64,000 nucleotides of DNA from Fibrobacter sp. UBA4309 (GCF_002395745.1 NZ_DGUN01000074.1:52010-116009); one strand, 5' to 3'; positions 33,618 through 43,003 are shown, numbered from the stretch's first letter. Numbers and translations are program-made. The notes: generated by a model not told the origin, from the letters alone.

Positions 33618-36600
33618 ATGTTCGCGAAAAAAGGAGCCTTTCTTGCCGTAGTCACCCTGCTTGCCACGTTTGCAAATGCGGCAAGGACAATCACTCCTAA
33701 AACCCCCGCTTTTGTGAATGGTTGCTACGAAATCTCGGATGCCGAGGAGCTTTATGGATTTGCCGATCTTCTGGGCACATTTAATCCATCGTTTAGCGGG
33801 TGTGCGAAGCTGACGGCCGATATCGTTGTGAACGAGAACGTGTTAGACCAAAACGACTCGCTCAACGTCGCGGATACGGCGAATTTTGTCCCGTGGACTC
33901 CGCTGTCCGATTTTTTTGGAGTTTTTGATGGCCAGAATCATACGGTTTCAGGGCTGTATTATGTAAAAATGGCGGAGACAACATTGTTTGTCTCGGAAAC
34001 TCCCGCAGGTTTTTTCTCGGAATTAAGTGGGAACACTACTGTTGTCAAGAATCTAGGGGTTGTGGATTCGTATTTTTTCAGTGAACCTGATAATGTTGGT
34101 GCCATTGTCGGTACTGTTGATTACAAATCGTCTGTATCTATAGAAAATTGTTTTAGCCATGTGCGAATAGAAGTGAAAGATGCTTATGAGTATGCCGGTG
34201 GAATGATTGGCGAATCGAAGGGATCCGCGTCTGTCAAAAATTGTAGGGTTTCTGGAGTTATTGTTTCGGGTGTTGGTGCTTCTTCTGGGGGAATTGTTGG
34301 CCATGTACAGGAGGATGCTTCGGCAAGTATCGAGAACTGCACCAATAGTGCGCATATAAGTTCTGTTCATCGTGGGGGTGGCATAATAGGCGGCGTTGAG
34401 GGGGTTGCTGTCATTGAAAAATGCGGCAATACCGGAAGCGTTTATGGCATGTATGGAGGTGGCGTTGTTGGTGAAGTGATTAAGGAAAACTACAGTAGTG
34501 CCGTTTATATCAGGACATCATACAATGAGGCTGAGATCAATGCGTATGAATCCGCGGGGGGAATTGTCGGCCGTCTGGAAGGGAAAGCCTTTGTGGAAAA
34601 TGCCTACAATACGGGAAATCTTGATGGAAGCTGGTATGCTGGCGGCATATTGGGCTTCTTCAAGCCAACGTGTGGATCCCATGTGGTGGGGGCGTATAGC
34701 ACGGGTATAGTGAATGCTGCTACATGGTATCAAGGCGGGTTTGTCGGCACATATGATAAAGGCGGCAACTATGATTGCCGGTATCCTGCTTTTGAAAATG
34801 TTTTTTATTTGGATGCGGCCTCGAAAGAAGTGGACACGTTTGCTGTCGCGATGCCTGATAAATTCTTCAAGGATGGTACCGTAGCCTATCTGCTGCGCAA
34901 CTACACCTATAATTATGGTGACGGAACTGTATGGGGGCAAGATGTAGGGGCTGATCCTGGTCCGGTATTCAAAAATCAAATTACGGGTTTTGCTTCGGAA
35001 TCAGTTGATGATCTTGTCCTGCATACGTATGAAGGGGACACGGCGGATTATCCGAATTATTATGTTCCCGGTTACGAATTCCGGCTTCCTCAGGCCAATC
35101 GAGAAGGTTATGTCTTTGAAGGATGGTATGAAAATGTGGAGTTGTCAGGGGATACTGTTGGGATGATCTTTGCCGATTCCGAAGGAGACAGGGAATTCTG
35201 GGCAAAGTTTTCCAAGATATGCAAGATTACGTATAACGCTGTAGGCGGTACCGTCGATTCCAATGCGGCAACGTCGTATGTAGAAGGTACGGGATTGACG
35301 CTCACGCATAAGGTCGTGCGCGAAGGTTACTTGTTTGCCGGATGGTATGCGAAAAGCGATTATAGCGGTGGGCGTGTAGGCACAATTACTGCCGAAGACA
35401 CCGGAGACAAGGTGTTTTACGCCAAGTGGGCCAAGAAAGAAAGTCCGGCAAAGGATGCCGATGGCTGCTATGTCATCAAGACGGTCATGGAACTGTATGG
35501 CTTTGCCGCCATTGTGAACGGTACAGACGGGTTTGGACAGGATTATTATGCCTGCGCGTCCCTCGCGAACGATATCGTGGTAAACCAGGATGTTATCGAC
35601 GAGAACGGCTTGCTGAACGAAGCCGACAAGGACATTTTCCTGGAATGGACGCCCATCATGGAATACGGTGGCGTATTTGATGGCCGGGGCCATTCCGTTT
35701 CGGGACTGTATTTCAATGACTCCCTGGATGAGGATCGGAGAGGAACAGGGTTCTTCGGGAGCGTGGACAAGGTCGGCGATTACGAAGATGTAGTTATCAA
35801 GAACCTGGGTATCGAAAAATCCTATTTTGCGGCGAATGACATTGTTGGCGCCCTTATGGGCAGGACCGTCCATTATGAATACGAGCAGCAGGGCGATATC
35901 AGGGTTGTCAATTGCTATAGTACGTCTACCGTGCATAGCTACGAAAAGGGTTATGGTGAGGTCGCTGCTGGCGGTCTTGTGGGGGGTGACGTCGGAGTCA
36001 CGAAACTCTATATCGAGAATAGCTATAATGCCGGACGTGTCGAGTACAGGAGTTCTTACGGTGGAGGCCTTGTCGGCTGGAAACACTATTATGAGAAAAA
36101 GAATTATTTGACCATTGTCAATAGCCACAATATAGGACCGGTTGTTGATCTAGATTCAGGTAAAATTGAGTATGATTTGATTGGCAGGGACGATAGTAGG
36201 GTGACCATAGAGAACTCCTATTATCCGGAAAATGTACATGACAATGAACGTGGCGGTACGCCTGTGGCCATGGAGCTGTTCAAGAATGGATCTGTGGCGC
36301 GCTTGTTGCACGATGGCGAGAACGGCTCCATCTGGGGGCAAAATGTCGGTGTGGATGAATATCCGAATTTCTCCGGCGTAGTCAAGAATTTTGCCGGCAC
36401 CGAGCTTGCCGTGAAGTTCCATACCTTCGAAGGCGATACGGCGGCCTATTTCAAGAGCTACTTCCAAGGTGTCGAAACGGCGCTTCCCGACACGGCTATA
36501 CGGCGTGGTTTCGAATTCAGGGGCTGGTATGCCGATTCCGCTCTGAGCGGCGAGACGGTGACGTCCATCTCGAAGGAAAGTACGGAACCTCTGGATTTCT

Positions 36601-37169
36601 ATGCCAAGTGGGAAAGGCTCAACTTCGAAGTTTCCGTGTACATCGACAAGCCCGGCCGCGGTCGCATCGACGGCTTGAAAGACGGCAGGATATATGCCTA
36701 CGAAGAAGTTGATTCTGTCGTTGCATATCCGGTTGACGGCTACAGGTTCGCTTATTGGGCCGACGACGTGAAAAATACGAATCCGGTTCTCGCGTTCAAG
36801 GTGCTGAGTGATACGACGCTTGTCGCCCACTTCGAGTGGATTCCTGTCAGTTCTTCGAGTTCCTCGAGTAGCGCGAAGTCGAGTTCTTCTGCCAAGTCCA
36901 GCAGTTCTTCGGGCAAATCCGGCAGTTCCAGCAGCAAGGAAAGTTTGATTGCTGTTGCGCAGGTGCCGTCGTTTACGGTAACGGTTGTCGGCCGCGATAT
37001 CCAGGTGTCGGGAGTATCGGCTGGACGTAGCTACGCCTTGATCGACATGCAGGGCCGCGTGCTCCGCAAGGGAATCTTGGCTGATGCGAACGTCGTGATT
37101 CCGGTGGACCGTGCGGGTAGCTACCTTGTGCGCGTCGGAGGCCTTGTGCAACGCGTCTCGGTGAAATAA
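33618..37169 (+). CDS. Large secreted surface protein with GLUG and InlB-like repeats and a sorting tail
   Basis: 1183 residues; signal peptide MFAKKGAFLAVVTLLATFANA. The body is an internal duplication: CYEISDAEELYGFADLL (~36) and CYVIKTVMELYGFAAIV (~618) each start a GLUG-repeat helix domain (GGIVGHVQ, GGIVGRLE, GGLVGW) followed by InlB-type B-repeats (GYVFEGWYENVELSG, GYLFAGWYAKSDYSG, GFEFRGWYADSALSG). A Ser/Lys linker then leads to a ~75-residue C-terminal beta domain (YALIDMQGRVLRKG, then GSYLVRVGG) like type IX secretion sorting domains. Probable adhesin or fibre-contact protein; function is inference. GGAG precedes the ATG. Confidence 0.83.
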   Translation: MFAKKGAFLAVVTLLATFANAARTITPKTPAFVNGCYEISDAEELYGFADLLGTFNPSFSGCAKLTADIVVNENVLDQNDSLNVADTANFVPWTPLSDFFGVFDGQNHTVSGLYYVKMAETTLFVSETPAGFFSELSGNTTVVKNLGVVDSYFFSEPDNVGAIVGTVDYKSSVSIENCFSHVRIEVKDAYEYAGGMIGESKGSASVKNCRVSGVIVSGVGASSGGIVGHVQEDASASIENCTNSAHISSVHRGGGIIGGVEGVAVIEKCGNTGSVYGMYGGGVVGEVIKENYSSAVYIRTSYNEAEINAYESAGGIVGRLEGKAFVENAYNTGNLDGSWYAGGILGFFKPTCGSHVVGAYSTGIVNAATWYQGGFVGTYDKGGNYDCRYPAFENVFYLDAASKEVDTFAVAMPDKFFKDGTVAYLLRNYTYNYGDGTVWGQDVGADPGPVFKNQITGFASESVDDLVLHTYEGDTADYPNYYVPGYEFRLPQANREGYVFEGWYENVELSGDTVGMIFADSEGDREFWAKFSKICKITYNAVGGTVDSNAATSYVEGTGLTLTHKVVREGYLFAGWYAKSDYSGGRVGTITAEDTGDKVFYAKWAKKESPAKDADGCYVIKTVMELYGFAAIVNGTDGFGQDYYACASLANDIVVNQDVIDENGLLNEADKDIFLEWTPIMEYGGVFDGRGHSVSGLYFNDSLDEDRRGTGFFGSVDKVGDYEDVVIKNLGIEKSYFAANDIVGALMGRTVHYEYEQQGDIRVVNCYSTSTVHSYEKGYGEVAAGGLVGGDVGVTKLYIENSYNAGRVEYRSSYGGGLVGWKHYYEKKNYLTIVNSHNIGPVVDLDSGKIEYDLIGRDDSRVTIENSYYPENVHDNERGGTPVAMELFKNGSVARLLHDGENGSIWGQNVGVDEYPNFSGVVKNFAGTELAVKFHTFEGDTAAYFKSYFQGVETALPDTAIRRGFEFRGWYADSALSGETVTSISKESTEPLDFYAKWERLNFEVSVYIDKPGRGRIDGLKDGRIYAYEEVDSVVAYPVDGYRFAYWADDVKNTNPVLAFKVLSDTTLVAHFEWIPVSSSSSSSSAKSSSSAKSSSSSGKSGSSSSKESLIAVAQVPSFTVTVVGRDIQVSGVSAGRSYALIDMQGRVLRKGILADANVVIPVDRAGSYLVRVGGLVQRVSVK

Positions 37170-37203
37170 CGAAATACAGAAGCTTTTTCGGTTTTTCTAA
37201 TTG

Positions 37204-37229
37204 TCCCCGGCTTTTGGCCGGGGATTTTG
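37204..37229 (+). terminator. Rho-independent terminator after the large surface protein
   Basis: Stem TCCCCGGC / GCCGGGGA, loop TTTTG, then TTTTGTTT. Confidence 0.85.
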
Positions 37230-37413
37230 TTTATAAGGATTGATTTTGAATCAGTTTGAACCTTTTCCTTAATAATTTGGTAACAATATTTTGATTAAAA
37301 TAAATGTTACTTTGTCTAAAAAGCAATTTATATATATAACGCTTTTTTCAAAGAAATTTATAAAAAGCAAAACAAGTTAAACGATTAAACCTTTTTTAGG
37401 GAAAGGGAACGAA

Positions 37414-39111
37414 ATGAAAAAATCAATATCAGTCTTGCTGCTTGCCATGATGCAATCGGCATTCGCCATCCAGCTTATGGATGGTAAATACATTAATTTC
37501 GAGGACTTCGTTAGAGAAAAGAATAAACAAGTTGTTAATGCGTCTGGCCAGCCGAGCGGTTCATGTAAGACGATTGACAGCTATAAGATGTCATGTGTTA
37601 ACGGGACGAATTCGACACGTCGTTACTTTACCAATGCGATGTTGCAAGAAGCGTTTGCCGATGCCCGAAACTTGAAAGGAATAGGCGTCTACTTGCCTCC
37701 GGGAGTGTGGAATTTTAACGACCAAATCGTTGTCCCGCATGGTATGACGCTCAAGGGTTCTTACAATCGTCCTCACAATGTCACGCAATCAGATTTGTAT
37801 GTGCAGACATATGTGAACCAGGCAAACGTGACGTGGAATAGAACGGATGGAACTAATATCGCGTGCTATCATGGCTGGGGCTGGAATCCTGCAAATTTCA
37901 ACCCGGCCTGGGACCATAAAGACGACGGTGCGTGCATCGCCCTTCAGGGGACCGCGACTCTTGATGGCGTAAATGTTTTTTACCCGCAACAGGCGATTCC
38001 GACAGCTAATGATGAATTTCATCCTGTTCCTTACCCATGGACCATTTCTTGCCAGACGGGTGTTGGAACCTTCCCGCATGGCGATGGGTACGAGGGCGGC
38101 GATTATTTTTCGCGCTGCTCCGTTATGAATACGACCTTGGTTAATTCGTATGCCGGCATTGACTTGAGCGGCTCTAACGACCATTATATCAAGGGTGTCA
38201 ATATGACGGCCCTTAAGAGGGGCTTGCGTTTGGATGCTATTACTTCTCAGGGTGCGATAGAGGATGTCAATATCCATACCCAGTTCTGTACGAGTTACTA
38301 TGGAATTACGGGTGTTTATGCGGGAGAAGCGACGGCAACGAAAATGTATAACGACATAGAATCGTATATTCTGAACAATATGGTGGGTATGGAATTTGGC
38401 TGGGTTGACTGGGCTTGGATAAGCAATGTGTTTATCTTTAAGGCTAATAAGGGCTTCTATTTTAGAAGGGGATTCAATGGTAATAATTTCTTCCGTGCGG
38501 TACCTTCGGTGGATATCCAGAATAGCGGATGTGATTTATGCGTAGATGCTGTTTATGCCGAAGAAATAAATTCTGGAATTGGGGTGAATTTCTCCAATAG
38601 CAACTTGCTTGGCCGTATATACTCCGGTCCAGACAATTACGGCCCCATTCGTATTATGAATTCGCATATGTCGTTTGATGCGAGTATGTATGACGCAACA
38701 AAGGTGGGCAGTTTGAATTTATATAACGAAAATCACGTCGAAGTTGGTGCCAATACGACCATGCAAATTATCAACTCTGAAATATTGGATTTTACAGGCG
38801 ATTTAAATGGCCTTTGGCATACCGCATCTACGTTTATTGTCAGGGGAAAACTCCTTGTTGACAATACTACCATGGCATGGCCGACTTTGAATGGAATTAA
38901 TCTTGTCGCACGACCCATAGGTGGTAATACATTCCGACTTCCGATTTCCCGCTTTAGAGTTTATAATAACGCCGTTCTCCTCACGAATAACCTCTTGATT
39001 AGGGGAGATGATCAGATCCGCGTTCTTAAATCTTCGTCGACAGCGACGATAGATACTGCGCATACGGCCTACGATCCTCTCACTTCGGGATATCATCCGA
39101 CTGCAAAATAG
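37414..39111 (+). CDS. Secreted right-handed beta-helix protein
   Basis: 565 residues with signal peptide MKKSISVLLLAMMQSAFA. Short repeated strands and Asn/Gly-rich turns (LKGIGVYLPPGVWNFNDQIVV, then GIDLSGSNDHYIKGVNMTAL, then GLRLDAITSQGAIEDVNI) fit a pectate-lyase-like or phage-tailspike-like parallel beta-helix. No catalytic triad was identified. The sequence is visibly more AT-rich, with less biased codons than the neighbouring decarboxylase genes, and is flanked by AT-rich gaps, which suggests a transferred gene. A polysaccharide-binding or lyase role is possible. AGGGAAAGGGAA lies just before the ATG. Confidence 0.75.
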   Translation: MKKSISVLLLAMMQSAFAIQLMDGKYINFEDFVREKNKQVVNASGQPSGSCKTIDSYKMSCVNGTNSTRRYFTNAMLQEAFADARNLKGIGVYLPPGVWNFNDQIVVPHGMTLKGSYNRPHNVTQSDLYVQTYVNQANVTWNRTDGTNIACYHGWGWNPANFNPAWDHKDDGACIALQGTATLDGVNVFYPQQAIPTANDEFHPVPYPWTISCQTGVGTFPHGDGYEGGDYFSRCSVMNTTLVNSYAGIDLSGSNDHYIKGVNMTALKRGLRLDAITSQGAIEDVNIHTQFCTSYYGITGVYAGEATATKMYNDIESYILNNMVGMEFGWVDWAWISNVFIFKANKGFYFRRGFNGNNFFRAVPSVDIQNSGCDLCVDAVYAEEINSGIGVNFSNSNLLGRIYSGPDNYGPIRIMNSHMSFDASMYDATKVGSLNLYNENHVEVGANTTMQIINSEILDFTGDLNGLWHTASTFIVRGKLLVDNTTMAWPTLNGINLVARPIGGNTFRLPISRFRVYNNAVLLTNNLLIRGDDQIRVLKSSSTATIDTAHTAYDPLTSGYHPTAK

Positions 39112-39153
39112 TCTGCCATTAGTTCGTCTATAAAATATTGACTCTAGAAACAG

Positions 39154-39187
39154 GGAATCCGGAATAATCCGGGTTCCTTTTGTTTTA
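39154..39187 (+). terminator. Terminator after the beta-helix gene
   Basis: Nine-base-pair stem GGAATCCGG / CCGGGTTCC (one T-G pair), loop AATAAT, then TTTTGTTTT. Confidence 0.75.
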
Positions 39188-39252
39188 TGTATTCCTGCAT
39201 TTTGTTTTATAGAATGTGAAAAAATTTATTCTTGTAGAGTAATATGGCTAAA

Positions 39253-39286
39253 TTTCTAAAAAAACGCTATTTTTGTTTTTTAGAAA
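39253..39286. promoter_or_regulatory. Inverted repeat TTTCTAAAAAA / TTTTTTAGAAA upstream of TIGR02147 gene 1
   Basis: Perfect 11-base arms flank a 12-base centre containing ACGCTATTTTTG. The TTCTAAAA...ACGCTA part recurs upstream of the second TIGR02147 gene (42111-42123). An autoregulatory operator is plausible. The run of T could also form a hairpin stop, but no gene ends here. Confidence 0.4.
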
Positions 39287-39312
39287 ATATTGCGTGGGGT
39301 GCGGCGATAATC

Positions 39313-39318
39313 TATTTT
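39313..39318 (+). promoter_or_regulatory. TATTTT box six bases before the start at 39325
   Basis: TATTTT-ATTGTC-ATG. It supports 39325 as the start and not the longer frame from 39244. Confidence 0.4.
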
Positions 39319-39324
39319 ATTGTC

Positions 39325-40179
39325 ATGATGAAATCGGTTGTCGAATACAAGGACTATCGCCAGTATATCCTGGACTACTACCGCGAACGCAAGCGCACCT
39401 CGGCTTTCACGTGGCGCGAGTTCGCGAAGATTGCCGGGTTCGCATCGGGGTCGTACTTGAAGCTGGTTTGCGACGGCAAGACGCGCCTTCGCGAAGAGGG
39501 GGCGAAGAAAACTGCCCTTGCCATGGGGTTGCTCGGCTTCGAGTACGACTACTTTATTTTGATGGTGCGCTACGAGAGCGCGAAGACGGACCGCGAAAAG
39601 AAAAAGTGCTTCGAGGAAATGGAGGCTTTGAGCTCGGCGCACAACGTGAAGATTCTCGGGAGCGAATTCTACACGTTCTACGAAACCTGGAAGCATTCCG
39701 TGGTGCGCGAACTGGCGGTTGCCATGCCGGGTGCAAAGCCGAACGAGATTGCCAAGGTATGCCGCCCAGCGATTTCGGCGGCCGACGTGAGCGCGAGTCT
39801 CAGCTTTCTTACGAAGGCGGGGCTGTTGACGCGCGACATCAAGGGCAATTACCACCAGACGAACCGCTCGCTTACAACGGGGCGCCTGAAGGTTGTCTCT
39901 GTGGCGGTGCATTCGCTGCTGCGCCAGATGGGCGAATTCGCGCTCGAGGCGCTTGACAAGTTGCCGATTTCGGAACGCCACTTCAGCGGCATCACCATGG
40001 GCGTGACTGCCGAAAGCTACGCGAAGGTCGTGGAGGAACTTGCGCTGTGCCGCAAGAGGATCGTGGCTATCGTCTCGAAGGACAAGAAACTGGAAAGGGT
40101 CTGCCGCTTGAACATGCAGCTTTTCCCGCTTACGGAAAACATTAACAAAGACTCGGACGGGTCGGGGAAAGGAGAGTAG
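39325..40179 (+). CDS. TIGR02147-type protein, putative regulator (pair 1)
   Basis: About 284 residues. The family start EYKDYRQYILDYYRERK aligns with EYTDYRKFIQDYYDERK in the paralogue at 42146, so the frame before 39325 is discarded. ATG 39325 (or 39328) is the start. The first ~70 residues (FTWREFAKIAGFASGSYLKLVCDG) look like a helix-turn-helix of the type seen in phage repressors. The middle (EMEALSSAHNVKILGSEFYTF, then VSASLSFLTKAGLLTRDIKGNY) looks like a winged-helix domain. Known as a Fibrobacter paralogous family of unknown function; a DNA-binding role is inference. The FISUMP lipoprotein starts three bases after its stop. Confidence 0.82.
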   Translation: MMKSVVEYKDYRQYILDYYRERKRTSAFTWREFAKIAGFASGSYLKLVCDGKTRLREEGAKKTALAMGLLGFEYDYFILMVRYESAKTDREKKKCFEEMEALSSAHNVKILGSEFYTFYETWKHSVVRELAVAMPGAKPNEIAKVCRPAISAADVSASLSFLTKAGLLTRDIKGNYHQTNRSLTTGRLKVVSVAVHSLLRQMGEFALEALDKLPISERHFSGITMGVTAESYAKVVEELALCRKRIVAIVSKDKKLERVCRLNMQLFPLTENINKDSDGSGKGE

Positions 40180-40182
40180 GGT

Positions 40183-41943
40183 ATGGTTATAGGTAATGGA
40201 ATGAAAAAGGCAAAGTGGATTTTGCCGACTCTTGTATTGGGGGCGATGCTTTGCGCCTGTTTCGAGAGCGGCAAGGATGTCGCGGGTACGAGCGAAGAGA
40301 GCGAAGGCGTCATTGCGCTTGAGGGCAAGATGATTTCGGGTGTGGCTCAGAAGGGCCCGCTTGTAAAGGGTTCCTCCGTTGTTTTGAGGGAGACGTCGGC
40401 AGACGGAAAACTCGAACCCACAGGAAGGAAATTCGAAACCACAACCATTGACGATAAGGGCCGTTTCGGAATAGACTCGGTGGAACTTGAAAGCCCGTAC
40501 GTGTTACTTTCTGCTGAAGGCTACTATACCCATGAATATGACGGTGAGCGTTCGGAATGTCCGATGCGGCTTGATGCTGTCACTAGCTTGGAAAATCGCA
40601 AAGTCTCGAACATCAATCTCTTGACCCATTTTGAATACAAGAGGGTCTTGAACCTGGTGAAATCCGGCAAGGCTTTCGCGGAGGCCAAGAAGCAGGCGGC
40701 TACGGAAGTCCTTGGCGCATTCGGTGTCAAAATGGAAGTGCCTACTGCAGAGGATTTGAACATATTCAAGTCGTCCGAAGCGGATAGAACCCTGTACAAT
40801 ATCAGCAAACTTATAGATAGCCGCTCCCTGTGGGATCCTTGGGACGGCGAGGGCAGTGAATATGATAGATGGGCCTATTACGATTCTAAGGACAATATTG
40901 ACTGCTCTAGATTGCAAAACTTTATTGATGGCTTTGCAGATGACTTTGCCGATGATGGTATTCTCAGCGATGCCATTATGCAATGGCTCGTGGCGGAAGC
41001 CTACGGTGATGCCAAGGAATTCTATCATCTTGAATATATAGATGAAAGCGGTATGAGGGAAAAGGATGCGGTCGATCCAGGTTCGTATGGGTCTCTTTCT
41101 GCCATGAAAAAGGAATACGAATTTAGCGTGCTCTTGTTCTTGAACTATATGGGACTAGAAAAATGCACTGAAAGTCTCTGGGGTGAATATAGGGATTTTC
41201 ATAGGCCTATCCTAGTTATGGATGACACTGATTATAGGATGGTGGTTAAGGATTCCGGTTATTTCCTTTGCAACGGGGTTTACTGGGAAATGAATACAAA
41301 GGGATATATTGACTCGCTCAAGATGAAGATTGACCATGAATCGGGAACGATGACGGATCCGCGAGATGGAAAGACTTACAAGACGGTAAGCTTTGAGTAC
41401 GAAGGCAAAAGATATGAATGGATGGCGGAAGACCTCAAGTACAAAGCAGCCTCGGGGCTTTACAGTTGGACGACTGCTTTGCAGATTGACCAAAAATACA
41501 TGAAGAAGGCTGTAGAGGAGGGCGTACTCGATTCGATTCATCAAGGAATTTGTCCTGATGGCTGGCACGTGTTCAATGACTTGGAATGGAAAGCCCTGAT
41601 TGATTATGTAGGAGGTGTTTACAACCTGATTGATGAAACGTGGAAAGATGTCGGCGTATACTATAACAGGTTTGACTTCAACCTTAAAGAGCCGAAAGAT
41701 GAAAAGGATCCGCTTTCTTACCACACCTACCCGGCTGTCTTTAGTGCTGAAAATGATGAGGAAGAAATCGAAATCTGGACGCAATTATATAATGAAGGTC
41801 ATCAAGAGGATGCTCGGAAAATGGTAGAATATCTCCGTGAATATGGGATACATGGTCTTTCCACGCTTAATATCTGGGGCGTAGATTATTCAATGTCCAA
41901 GGATCCGCTAAGTGAGGCCTTTGTCCGCTGCGTAAAGAACTAA
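40183..41943 (+). CDS. FISUMP-domain lipoprotein (pair 1)
   Basis: 586 residues; AGGAG eight bases before ATG 40183 (ATG 40201 is an alternative). Lipoprotein signal ends MLCAC. Residues ~45-230 are the stalk also seen in the phosphatase lipoproteins and the 43000 protein (GVAQKGPLVKGSSVVL, INLLTHFEYKRVLNLV, AEDLNIFKSSEADRTLY). The C-terminal ~200 residues form the FISUMP domain: MTDPRDGKTYKTV, WMAEDLKY, GICPDGWHVFNDLEWKAL, ending FVRCVKN. FISUMP resembles C-type-lectin/formylglycine-enzyme folds and may bind glycans or plant material, by inference. Cotranscribed with the TIGR02147 gene. Confidence 0.87.
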   Translation: MVIGNGMKKAKWILPTLVLGAMLCACFESGKDVAGTSEESEGVIALEGKMISGVAQKGPLVKGSSVVLRETSADGKLEPTGRKFETTTIDDKGRFGIDSVELESPYVLLSAEGYYTHEYDGERSECPMRLDAVTSLENRKVSNINLLTHFEYKRVLNLVKSGKAFAEAKKQAATEVLGAFGVKMEVPTAEDLNIFKSSEADRTLYNISKLIDSRSLWDPWDGEGSEYDRWAYYDSKDNIDCSRLQNFIDGFADDFADDGILSDAIMQWLVAEAYGDAKEFYHLEYIDESGMREKDAVDPGSYGSLSAMKKEYEFSVLLFLNYMGLEKCTESLWGEYRDFHRPILVMDDTDYRMVVKDSGYFLCNGVYWEMNTKGYIDSLKMKIDHESGTMTDPRDGKTYKTVSFEYEGKRYEWMAEDLKYKAASGLYSWTTALQIDQKYMKKAVEEGVLDSIHQGICPDGWHVFNDLEWKALIDYVGGVYNLIDETWKDVGVYYNRFDFNLKEPKDEKDPLSYHTYPAVFSAENDEEEIEIWTQLYNEGHQEDARKMVEYLREYGIHGLSTLNIWGVDYSMSKDPLSEAFVRCVKN

Positions 41944-41967
41944 ATCTTAAATAGGGTAGGGGGAATG

Positions 41968-41992
41968 CCCCGCCAGCGATGGCGGGGTTTTT
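41968..41992 (+). terminator. Rho-independent terminator after pair 1
   Basis: Stem CCCCGCCA / TGGCGGGG with a GCGA loop, then five T. Confidence 0.9.
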
Positions 41993-42024
41993 CTGTATTC
42001 CGGGGAACATTTCTTGTACTCCTG

Positions 42025-42043
42025 GAATACAACGTTTGTATTC
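42025..42043. promoter_or_regulatory. Operator-like palindrome GAATACAA-CGT-TTGTATTC
   Basis: A perfect eight-base inverted repeat with a three-base centre, about 100 bases before the second TIGR02147 gene. Related GTATTCC/GTACTCC half-sites lie at 41995 and 42017, and a GTATTCC also lies at 39188 upstream of the first pair. Confidence 0.4.
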
Positions 42044-42132
42044 TGTTTCTTTGAATTCTTGAAAATTTTGCTAGAAATGGTAAAAATTGCATAAAAATGG
42101 CGATTTTGTGTTCTAAAACGCTAAAAACAGCC

Positions 42133-42138
42133 TATATT
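42133..42138 (+). promoter_or_regulatory. TATATT box seven bases before the start at 42146
   Basis: TATATTTG-TGTAC-ATG. The shared TTCTAAAACGCTA motif (42111-42123) covers the expected -35 zone. Confidence 0.5.
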
Positions 42139-42145
42139 TGTGTAC

Positions 42146-43003
42146 ATGAAGGAAATCGTTGAATACACAGATTACCGCAAGTTCATCCAGGACTACTACG
42201 ATGAACGCAAGCGTTGCTCGGCATTCACGTGGCGCGACTTCGCCCGCGATGCCGGTTTTTCGTCGGCGGTGTACTTGAAGTACGTGTGTGAGGGAAAGAA
42301 GAACCTGAGCGTAAACGCCGCAGGTTCCGTTGCCGCCGCGATGGGCCTCGCCGGTTACGAACAGACGTACTTTGTCTTGATGGTCTCGTATGCACATGCC
42401 AAGAGCGACAAGGCGAAACGTGCCGCATTCGAGGAACGTTGCGCGCTGGCGCATGCCCACAAGGTGCGCGTGCTCGGGAACGAGGAATTCGATTATTTTA
42501 AGTCTTGGAGGAACCCGGTGCTGCGCGAGCTTGCCCCGCACATGCCCGGTGCAAGGCCCCTCGAGATGGCGAGGGCTTGCAAACCCGCAATCACGGCAGC
42601 CGAAGTGTCCGAAACGCTTGACTTTCTGGTGCGTGCGAAGCTCCTGAAGAAGGACAGGAGCGGGAACTACCGCCAGACGGACAAGTCCATCTCGATGGGC
42701 TCGGTAGATGCGGTCCCCGTGGCGGCCCGCGATATGCAGCGACAGATGGGGGAGTTTGCGGTGAAGGCCTTGGACCTGCCGCTTTCTGAACGCGACATGT
42801 CGGGGCTGACCATGGGGCTTACGCGCCGTGCGTATGACCGGATCAAGAAGGAATTGGCAGATTGCCGCCGGCGCATCGTGGCGATTGCCGCAGAAGATGA
42901 CGGGACGGAGCAGGTGTACCGCCTGAACTTACAATTGTTTCCGATGAGTGAACGCCTGCCGGAAAAAAAGGAATATAAATTTAAAGGGGAGGATCGGAAA
43001 TGA
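42146..43003 (+). CDS. TIGR02147-type protein, putative regulator (pair 2)
   Basis: 285 residues from ATG 42146 (GTG 42140 is an in-frame alternative). Along its whole length it matches the paralogue at 39325: FTWRDFARDAGFSSAVYLKYV, then LRELAPHMPGARPLEMAR, then MGEFAVKALDLPLSERDMSGLTMG, ending YRLNLQLFPMSERL. The basic C-terminal tail (KEYKFKGEDRK) differs. Its stop codon overlaps the next start by four bases (ATGA at 43000), so translation of the FISUMP lipoprotein is coupled to it. The repeated pairing argues that this protein controls or supports its lipoprotein partner. Confidence 0.83.
   Translation: MKEIVEYTDYRKFIQDYYDERKRCSAFTWRDFARDAGFSSAVYLKYVCEGKKNLSVNAAGSVAAAMGLAGYEQTYFVLMVSYAHAKSDKAKRAAFEERCALAHAHKVRVLGNEEFDYFKSWRNPVLRELAPHMPGARPLEMARACKPAITAAEVSETLDFLVRAKLLKKDRSGNYRQTDKSISMGSVDAVPVAARDMQRQMGEFAVKALDLPLSERDMSGLTMGLTRRAYDRIKKELADCRRRIVAIAAEDDGTEQVYRLNLQLFPMSERLPEKKEYKFKGEDRK

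Noticed and set aside
37170..39243. Prophage remnant around the tailspike-like beta-helix gene
   Set aside because: No integrase, capsid, terminase or lysis genes and no attachment-site repeats nearby.
39244..39324. N-terminal extension of the first TIGR02147 protein with a membrane-like stretch
   Set aside because: The paralogue lacks it, the segment overlaps the inverted repeat, and a start box sits six bases before ATG 39325.
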